Below are positions 58,748-64,000 of a DNA stretch of 64,000 nucleotides, in pieces. Positions within the stretch are counted from its first letter, which is position 1, and each line of letters begins with the position of its first letter. The DNA is from Nesterenkonia lutea (GTDB lineage Bacteria > Actinomycetota > Actinomycetes > Actinomycetales > Micrococcaceae), in the NCBI RefSeq assembly GCF_014873955.1, contig NZ_JADBED010000001.1:1860001-1924000 (forward strand). The letters are read 5' to 3'. A program made the position numbers and the translations under genes. Under the pieces are notes generated by a model that was not told the DNA's origin, searched no databases, and saw nothing but the letters and a program-made list of their open reading frames with translations.

Positions 58748-58820
58748 GCGTGCGCGTCCATGCCTGATGCAGAGATCCAGCGCCTGAACTCATTCCATTA
58801 TCTCGCATCTGCGAGGAATG

Positions 58821-59249
58821 TCACTCCGCACGCTTAAATCTGGAATCAGAGGCCTCCTCGGGCGCCGGAGATCCGCCCTGGTCAGGGGCGGCTCCACTCA
58901 CCTCCGGGCGGCCGATATCAGGACCGTACGCTTGTACGAACCTGTCGCTGGAGGGGTCTTCGCGGCGGCGCAGCGCCGCCTCGGCGTCACGAAGCTGCGC
59001 GGCGAGCGCATCGAGCAGACGATCCACCTGATCCATCCGGTACCCGCGCACCGCGGAGTCCAGACGCACCTCCTGGAGGTCTTCGGCGGTGATGCTGGCC
59101 TGCGCGCGACGCTGCAGCAGGTCCGCGACATCAGAGTCTCCTGCGGCAGGATTCTCCTCCTCGGGGACTGCGGCCCCCTCCCAGCGGCCCAGCAGCGCGG
59201 CGGTCACCGCTGCAAGAAGTCCCAGAGCCAGCAGATACAGCCAGAGCAT
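58821..59249 (-). CDS. Membrane-anchored DivIVA-domain protein
   Basis: This 142-aa protein has an N-terminal membrane helix (LWLYLLALGLLAAVTAALLG). A short DivIVA-like coiled-coil motif follows (VRLDSAVRGYRMDQVDRLL, near residues 60-80), then a disordered tail. It resembles small DivIVA-domain proteins of actinobacteria, probably membrane- or pole-associated; a cell-envelope role is an inference. The ATG lies three bases after the sirtuin stop, so the genes are coupled. Confidence 0.85.
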   Translation of the reverse strand: MLWLYLLALGLLAAVTAALLGRWEGAAVPEEENPAAGDSDVADLLQRRAQASITAEDLQEVRLDSAVRGYRMDQVDRLLDALAAQLRDAEAALRRREDPSSDRFVQAYGPDIGRPEVSGAAPDQGGSPAPEEASDSRFKRAE

Positions 59250-59252
59250 GGC

Positions 59253-60053
59253 TCAGTCCACCTCCAGGGCCTGGACCAGGGCGGGCAGCACCTCGCCTGC
59301 GGGCCCGCGCAGTCGGTGGTGCATGGCATCGCTGAGCTCAGTGGGCTCGGGGTTGATCTCGATCAGCGGGGTCCCCCGCTCCATCCCCAGCAGGGGCAGG
59401 GAGGCCGCAGGCTGGACCAGCCCCGAGGTGCCCACCACCAGGATCAGGTCGGCGGACCGCATGGCTTCCGCGGTGTTCTCGAAATCCGCCATGGGCAGAG
59501 GCTCTCCGAACCAGACCACCGAGGGTCGGATCAGCCCCTCCTGACAGACCTGGCACACGGGCGGATCCTCCGGCTCCCCGGGTTCGTCCGCGCCGTCGTC
59601 ATGGGGGGCTGTGATCTGGGCCGGGGCGCCACATTCATGACAGTGATGGGCCGTGATCCGCCCGTGGAGGTGGGCCAGGACCTCGGCGCCGGCGCGTTCA
59701 TGCAGGTCATCCACATTCTGCGTGGAGATGCTGAGGCTGCCGCCGCCCGCGGCGAGCCGCCGCTGCCACTGGGCCAGCGCCCTGTGTCCGGGATTGGGTG
59801 ACACCTGTTGGATCAGCGCGGCCCGCCACCGGTACCAGGTGTGCACCAGGGCGGGGTCGTTCTCAAAGGCCTCCGGGGTGGCGAGGTCCTGGGCCGAGTA
59901 CTGCTCCCAGAGTCCGCGCTGGACCTCACGGAAGGTGGGCACGCCGGACTCTGCGGAGATCCCCGCCCCGCTGAACACCGCCACGTGGCGGGCCGCACGG
60001 GCAAGGTCGAGCACCTCGTGCGGAAGGGGCATGGCGGAAGGTTCATCAGGCAT
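59253..60053 (-). CDS. Sir2-family NAD-dependent protein deacylase
   Basis: This 266-aa sirtuin has the NAD motif G-A-G-I-S-A-E-S-G-V-P-T-F-R. Q-N-V-D-D-L-H and catalytic H-L-H-G follow. The zinc site has two Cys pairs (C-H-E-C and C-Q-V-C) around an acidic insertion (DDGADEPGEPEDPP). Target proteins are unknown; acetyl-lysine removal from metabolic enzymes is typical. The start at 60053 is favoured by TACGGT-N6-ATG over an in-frame start at 60101. Confidence 0.95.
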   Translation of the reverse strand: MPDEPSAMPLPHEVLDLARAARHVAVFSGAGISAESGVPTFREVQRGLWEQYSAQDLATPEAFENDPALVHTWYRWRAALIQQVSPNPGHRALAQWQRRLAAGGGSLSISTQNVDDLHERAGAEVLAHLHGRITAHHCHECGAPAQITAPHDDGADEPGEPEDPPVCQVCQEGLIRPSVVWFGEPLPMADFENTAEAMRSADLILVVGTSGLVQPAASLPLLGMERGTPLIEINPEPTELSDAMHHRLRGPAGEVLPALVQALEVD

Positions 60054-60059
60054 GCCCCC

Positions 60060-60065
60060 ACCGTA
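60060..60065 (-). promoter_or_regulatory. -10 box for the sirtuin gene (leaderless layout)
   Basis: TACGGT on the minus strand is followed by six bases and the ATG at 60053. Confidence 0.5.
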
Positions 60066-60086
60066 TCCATCCCGCGGCGTCGAGAC

Positions 60087-60092
60087 TACGCT
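60087..60092 (+). promoter_or_regulatory. Putative -10 box for the DUF4870 gene
   Basis: TACGCT lies 38 bases before the ATG at 60131, which has CGGAGGA as ribosome site. It is head-to-head with the sirtuin promoter. Confidence 0.4.
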
Positions 60093-60130
60093 GGACACCA
60101 CACCGAACCCCGCGACATCACGGAGGAATC

Positions 60131-60529
60131 ATGACTGGGCCCCCACCACAGCCAGGCGCCGAGGGCGCATCGCCGCAGGACCCCCGGCCGGCGCGCGCCG
60201 TGCCGGTCAGCGCCGGCGAGGAGCAGGGCTGGGGCGTGGCGATGCACCTGGGCGGCGTGTTCCTCTCCTGGCTGGTGCCCCTGGTGCTCTGGCTGGTCTT
60301 CCGGCAGCGCAGCGCGATGCTCGATGACCACGGCAAGGAGGCGCTGAACTTCCAGATCACCCTGTTCATCGCCTACGTCATCGGCACGCTGACCACGATC
60401 CTGCTGATCGGCTTCGTGATACTGGCGCTCGCCTGGCTGCTCTCGGTCATCTTCAGCATCATGGCCGCCCTCGCGGCGTATCAGCGCCGTCCCTACCGGT
60501 ACCCGCTCACCATCCGCTTCATCAGCTGA
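60131..60529 (+). CDS. DUF4870 membrane protein
   Basis: This 132-aa protein has a Pro-rich cytoplasmic N-terminus and then three hydrophobic segments. The family's core (HLGGVFLSWLVPLVLWLVF, DDHGKEALNFQITLFI) is clear. DUF4870 proteins are small membrane proteins of unknown function (Tic20-like). The ribosome site CGGAGGA is well placed. It is convergent with the ABC exporter genes. Confidence 0.92.
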   Translation: MTGPPPQPGAEGASPQDPRPARAVPVSAGEEQGWGVAMHLGGVFLSWLVPLVLWLVFRQRSAMLDDHGKEALNFQITLFIAYVIGTLTTILLIGFVILALAWLLSVIFSIMAALAAYQRRPYRYPLTIRFIS

Positions 60530-60566
60530 CGCCGGCTCCTCGGGTGCTCACGCTCCTGGAGCCGGA

Positions 60567-61397
60567 TCAGCTCTTGCGGTTGTAGAAGTACATGGAGGCA
60601 GGACCGAACACGCCGATGAGCACCACGCAGTAGACCAGCACCAGGGTCACGCTGCTGAACTCGCCGACGCCGGCCATCAGCTCACGGATGGCGGTCACCA
60701 CCACCGAGACCGGGTTGACCTCCACCGCGCCCTGCAGCCAGCTGGGCATGGTCTCCGGGTCCACAAAGATGTTCGAGGCGAAGGTCAGCGGCATCATGAT
60801 GAACATCGAGATGCCCATCGCGGCCTGCTCCGTGCGCACCAGCAGGGAGATGACGGTCCAGATCCAGGAGAGGCTGAAGCTGAAGAGCAGCAGCAGCACG
60901 AAGGCCACCAGCACTCCGCTGAGCCCGCCCTCGGGGCGGAAGCCCATCACGAATCCCACCAGCAGGATGATCGTGCCGGCCAGGACGTAGCGGATCTGAT
61001 CGCCCAGCAGCGCGCCGACCAGCTGCGCGGGACGCCAGGTGGGAAGCGAGCGGAAACGGTCGAAGACGCCTTTGGAGATGTCACGGTTGAGCGTGAGCCC
61101 GGTGTACATGGTGATCATGATCATCGTCTGCACGAAGATGCCGGGGATCAGCCACTGCACGTAGCCGTCCACGGACCCGGCGATGGCGCCGCCGAAGATA
61201 TAGGTGAACATCACCGTCATCATGATCGGGAAGACGGTCACGTCGAAGAGCTGCTCCGGAATGTGCTTGATCTTCAGCAGCGCGCGCCAGCCGTAGGTCA
61301 GCGACGCGCTGAGCGGGCCGGAGGGGGTGGGTCGCTGGTCTGCCGGGACCAGGACGCTTCTGATCTTCTGGGCCTCGTCCTGCGCCGTGGTGGTCAC
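60567..61397 (-). CDS. ABC-2 type exporter permease (DrrB-like)
   Basis: This 276-aa ABC-2 membrane permease has about six helices (for example [24 protein letters not shown]). The family stretch [17 protein letters not shown] and a C-terminal [12 protein letters not shown] loop are typical of DrrB/ABC-2 exporters. The GTG at 61397 overlaps the ATPase stop (GTGA). The frame continues upstream to 62426 but only as an antisense-free shadow of drrA in another frame. Substrate: hydrophobic drugs or lipids, not assignable. Confidence 0.92.
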   Translation of the reverse strand: MTTTAQDEAQKIRSVLVPADQRPTPSGPLSASLTYGWRALLKIKHIPEQLFDVTVFPIMMTVMFTYIFGGAIAGSVDGYVQWLIPGIFVQTMIMITMYTGLTLNRDISKGVFDRFRSLPTWRPAQLVGALLGDQIRYVLAGTIILLVGFVMGFRPEGGLSGVLVAFVLLLLFSFSLSWIWTVISLLVRTEQAAMGISMFIMMPLTFASNIFVDPETMPSWLQGAVEVNPVSVVVTAIRELMAGVGEFSSVTLVLVYCVVLIGVFGPASMYFYNRKS

Positions 61398-62383
61398 GCC
61401 GCCTCCTCCTGCGCGGCCGCAGCGTCGCCGTCGGTCGCCTCGTGAACTGTCTTGTGACCGGTCAGGGCGAGGAAGACCTCGTCCAGGCTGGGCTGGCCCA
61501 GCGCGAAGGTCTCCACGGCCAGCGCGGAGTCCTGCAGAGCGATGAGCGCGGAGGCCGCCCGGGACTCGTCCTCGAGCCGCACGGTCAGCGCCGCCGAGTC
61601 CGATTCTCGGATCACCTCGGTCATCAGCGTGCGCCCGAGGATCTCGGCGGCCTCCTCGCGCCGTGCGGGGTCCGCCACCCGGACCTTGAGCGCACCCGTG
61701 CCCACCTGGGCCTTGAGCTGTCCGGGGGTTCCCTCGGCGATCACCTTGCCGGTGTCGATCACCGCGATGCGGTCGGCCAGCTGGTCGGCCTCCTCCAGGT
61801 GCTGGGTGGTGAGCAGGATCGTGGTGCCCGCCGCCACCAGGGCGCGGATGATGTCCCAGACCTGGTTGCGGCTGCGCGGGTCGATGCCCGTGGTGGGCTC
61901 GTCCAGGAACATCAGCTGCGGGGTCACGATCAGCGAGCCGGCGATGTCGAGACGTCGTCGCATGCCGCCGGAGTACTTCTTCACCTGACGACCAGCGGCC
62001 TCGGTCAGGCCGAACGCCTCCAGCAGGGTCATGCCGCGGACCTTCGCGTCCCGGGAGCTGTAGCCGAGCAGCCGTCCCAGCAGCATCAGGTTCTCCAGCC
62101 CGGTGAGGTCCTCGTCCAGCGAGGCGAACTGCCCGGTCAGCGCGATCTTCTCGCGGATCATCCTGGGCTCGGTGAAGACATCGTGCCCGAGCACCCGGGC
62201 CTCGCCCTCGTCCGGGCGCAGCAGAGTGGCGAGCATGCGGATCGCCGTCGTCTTCCCGGCCCCGTTGGGACCCAGGACTCCGTAGATGCCGCCCTGCTCG
62301 ATGTGCAGGTCGATCCCGTCCACCGCAGCGGTGCTGCCGAACCGTTTGACCAGCCCGCGCGTTTCGATGGCTGGCACGCTCAT
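61394..62383 (-). CDS. ABC exporter ATP-binding protein (DrrA-like)
   Basis: This 329-aa ATPase of the daunorubicin-resistance DrrA family has Walker [10 protein letters not shown], signature [10 protein letters not shown] and Walker B L-M-F-L-D-E-P-T. The C-terminal ~90 residues form the DrrA regulatory tail ([20 protein letters not shown] ... [13 protein letters not shown]). GGGGGGAG precedes the ATG at 62383, and TAGACT at 62426-62431 may be the -10 box. It forms an operon with the permease. Confidence 0.95.
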   Translation of the reverse strand: MSVPAIETRGLVKRFGSTAAVDGIDLHIEQGGIYGVLGPNGAGKTTAIRMLATLLRPDEGEARVLGHDVFTEPRMIREKIALTGQFASLDEDLTGLENLMLLGRLLGYSSRDAKVRGMTLLEAFGLTEAAGRQVKKYSGGMRRRLDIAGSLIVTPQLMFLDEPTTGIDPRSRNQVWDIIRALVAAGTTILLTTQHLEEADQLADRIAVIDTGKVIAEGTPGQLKAQVGTGALKVRVADPARREEAAEILGRTLMTEVIRESDSAALTVRLEDESRAASALIALQDSALAVETFALGQPSLDEVFLALTGHKTVHEATDGDAAAAQEEAA

Positions 62384-62425
62384 GCGCAGCGCTCCCCCCT
62401 GAAAGTTGTGTCTGGACTGGGACCA

Positions 62426-62431
62426 AGTCTA
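62426..62431 (-). promoter_or_regulatory. Putative -10 box of the DrrAB-type operon
   Basis: TAGACT on the minus strand is followed by a ~36-base leader carrying a G-rich ribosome site before the ATG at 62383. Confidence 0.45.
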
Positions 62432-62459
62432 GTCCGCGACCCCTCGGACGGAACCCCTC

Positions 62460-64000
62460 TCAGCCCAGCTGCTGCCAGAGCCATCGGTAGATCAGCGCGT
62501 TCATCGTGGCCTGCTGCTCCGGGTTGGCGGCTCCGCCGTGCCCGCCCTCGGTGTTCTCCCAATAGGTCACATCGGCGCCGAGCTGCTCCAGCGCCGCGGT
62601 CATCTTCCGGGCGTGACCGGGGTGCACCCGGTCATCCCGGGTCGAGGTGGTCAGCAGCACCGGCGGATAGTCGACTCCCTCAGTCAGGAGGTGGTAAGGA
62701 GAGAAGTCCTGCATGAACTTCCAGTCCTGCGTCTCCGGGTCGCCGTATTCGGCGCGCCAGGAGGCACCGGCGAGCAGCTGGGCGAACCGACGCATGTCCA
62801 GCAGCGGGACCTGGATGACCACGGCGCCGAAGAGCTCCGGGTACTGGGTGAGCATGTTGCCGGTGAGCAGGCCTCCGTTGGAGCCGCCCCGGCAGGCGAG
62901 CTTCTCCACGGTGGTGACGCCGCTGGACACCAGGTCCCGCGCCACGGCGGCGAAGTCCTCATTGGCCCGATTGCGGTTCTCCTTCAGCGCGGCCTGATGC
63001 CAGCCGGGCCCGTACTCGCCGCCGCCGCGGATGTTGGCCACGGCGAACACTCCCCCGTCCTCCAGCCAGGCCTTGCCGGCCAGGCCCAGGTAGCTCGGGG
63101 TCTGGGAGATCTGGAATCCGCCGTAGCCGTAGAGGATGGTGGGGTGGGGCTCGGGACCGGCGATCTGGGCCGCGCCGCGCACCTTCTCCTGGGCGGGGGT
63201 CTCGGCGGCCTGCACCGCCTCTGCCCGGCCGATCAGGAAGTACGGGATCCTCGTGCCGTCCGCGCTGGTCGCGAAGCTCTGCACCGAGGCGAGACCGTCG
63301 GCCTCGAACCGCTCAGGGGCCTGTTTGAGCAGCTCCAGGGACGGCTGCTCCCCGGCCCGCAGCGCGGCGAGGTCACCGCGGTAGAGGCTGGTGGGGGTGA
63401 CCCAGTCATTGCTGGTCAGCCAGACCTCGTCGGACTCCTCCGCGTCCACGGCGCCCACGCTGAGTGAACCGCCGAGCTCGTCGAACACTGCAGCCTCGCG
63501 CCACTGGCCGGCGTCGCGCCAGTGCGCCTGCACGCGGTGGATCACGTCCTCGAGCAGGGTCAGCACGAACATCTCGCGGGTCACGGCGACGTTGAGCAGG
63601 GCCGCAGACTCGGTGGGCTCGAAGAGCACCGTCAGCTCCGGCTCCCCGGCGAGGAACGACTCGGCGTCGCCCACGATCAGGCTGCCCCCGCGGTAGTCCA
63701 CGCCGTGGTGGGTGAAGTCAGTGCGCGGACGCAGCACGATCAGATCCCGATGGAAGCCGACCGAGACATCGGTGGGCACCTCGACCCGGGTGAGCGTGTC
63801 CTGCGCCTCCGGGTCCAGCAGATAGGTCTCACGGTCATAGAAGCCGAGCAGCTTCACGCCGAAATGTCGTTCGAAGCCCGGCGTGCTGTCATAGCCGACG
63901 ACGGCGGTCATATGGTCCTGCTCCACGCTGAGGACCGCCTGTGCCTCGGCCAGCGGGGTTCCCCGCCGCCAGCGACGAGCCACCCGGGGATAGCCCGAGC
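62460..64000 (-). CDS. Prolyl oligopeptidase family serine peptidase (S9), N-terminus outside window
   Basis: This is the C-terminal ~510 residues of an S9A peptidase. The beta-propeller part precedes an alpha/beta-hydrolase domain with catalytic Ser in G-G-S-N-G-G-L-L, Asp in TSTRDDRVHPGH and His in E-G-G-H-G-G. The segment GYGGFQISQTPSY and ANIRGGGEYGPGWHQAAL are classic for the family. The frame is open to the window edge and about 200 residues are missing. It cleaves proline-containing peptides, probably in the cytoplasm. Confidence 0.93.
   Translation of the reverse strand, partial: SGYPRVARRWRRGTPLAEAQAVLSVEQDHMTAVVGYDSTPGFERHFGVKLLGFYDRETYLLDPEAQDTLTRVEVPTDVSVGFHRDLIVLRPRTDFTHHGVDYRGGSLIVGDAESFLAGEPELTVLFEPTESAALLNVAVTREMFVLTLLEDVIHRVQAHWRDAGQWREAAVFDELGGSLSVGAVDAEESDEVWLTSNDWVTPTSLYRGDLAALRAGEQPSLELLKQAPERFEADGLASVQSFATSADGTRIPYFLIGRAEAVQAAETPAQEKVRGAAQIAGPEPHPTILYGYGGFQISQTPSYLGLAGKAWLEDGGVFAVANIRGGGEYGPGWHQAALKENRNRANEDFAAVARDLVSSGVTTVEKLACRGGSNGGLLTGNMLTQYPELFGAVVIQVPLLDMRRFAQLLAGASWRAEYGDPETQDWKFMQDFSPYHLLTEGVDYPPVLLTTSTRDDRVHPGHARKMTAALEQLGADVTYWENTEGGHGGAANPEQQATMNALIYRWLWQQLG

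Noticed and set aside
61398..62426. Upstream extension of the ABC-2 permease frame
   Set aside because: This part overlaps the DrrA-type ATPase gene in another frame and is Arg/Gly/Pro-rich; the GTG at 61397 coupled to the ATPase stop is the sensible start.

Overview
The window is a high-GC actinobacterial chromosome segment, most likely from a member of the Micrococcales/Micrococcaceae (a genus guess such as Nesterenkonia is only an impression). The evidence is the combination of actinobacteria-restricted families (DUF3117, DUF3107, AdnA/AdnB, UvrD2 with an HRDC tail, the DUF2342 zincin-like family), the coproporphyrin-dependent haem pathway, and many genes that appear to be leaderless. Both window edges cut through genes: a histidine kinase on the left and an S9 peptidase on the right.

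Layout. 1-1.5 kb: a two-component system. 1.6-1.8 kb: initiator tRNA with promoter and terminator on the minus strand. 1.9-13.1 kb: a conserved actinobacterial block containing a UPF0182 membrane protein, a PDZ-Lon protease, a DUF2342 protein, an E1/ThiF-like protein, a HELAH metallopeptidase, UvrD2 and NudC. From memory this resembles the Mycobacterium tuberculosis Rv3193c-Rv3202c region. 13.3-17 kb: a phosphotransferase with a degenerate catalytic loop, an MFS exporter and a TenA-like protein. 17.0-20.4 kb: a visibly AT-richer two-gene cassette, a Nudix hydrolase translationally coupled to a PLD-SF2 helicase-DUF3427 protein. It is the best candidate for a mobile, defence-like system. 20.5-28.7 kb: adnA/adnB recombinational nuclease-helicase genes and a divergent DnaQ-like exonuclease. 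28.7-32.6 kb: formylglycine-generating enzyme with its likely substrate, choline sulfatase, then a zinc alcohol dehydrogenase.

32.6-43.5 kb: an almost complete haem cluster (hemE-hemG-hemQ-hemH-hemC-hemD-hemB-hemL on the minus strand, hemA divergent). It covers glutamyl-tRNA to haem via coproporphyrin. 43.6-50.7 kb: a minus-strand run of TetR regulator, DUF3107, DEAD-box helicase, orphan DNA methyltransferase and a four-gene osmoprotectant ABC transporter. Choline released by the sulfatase and quaternary amines imported by this transporter would both serve osmoprotection. 50.8-57.7 kb: PHP phosphoesterase, aminopeptidase P, two stress-type membrane proteins, Mrp, TatB and an unrecognised membrane-anchored protein. 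57.8-64 kb: O-methyltransferase, DUF3117, DivIVA-like protein, sirtuin, DUF4870 protein, a DrrAB-type ABC exporter and the S9 peptidase.

Non-coding structure stands out. Two 75-bp imperfect palindromes share ends and an identical box layout, and both sit between convergent genes. A 25-bp-arm inverted repeat follows the choline sulfatase gene, and a 17-bp unit is repeated five times upstream of the UPF0182 gene. At least a dozen genes have a TAnnnT hexamer 6-8 nt before the start codon, the layout expected for leaderless mRNAs. Short in-frame tandem repeats have expanded in several conserved enzymes. Apart from 1474-1912 (tRNA and hairpins), no gene-free stretch exceeds about 300 bases.
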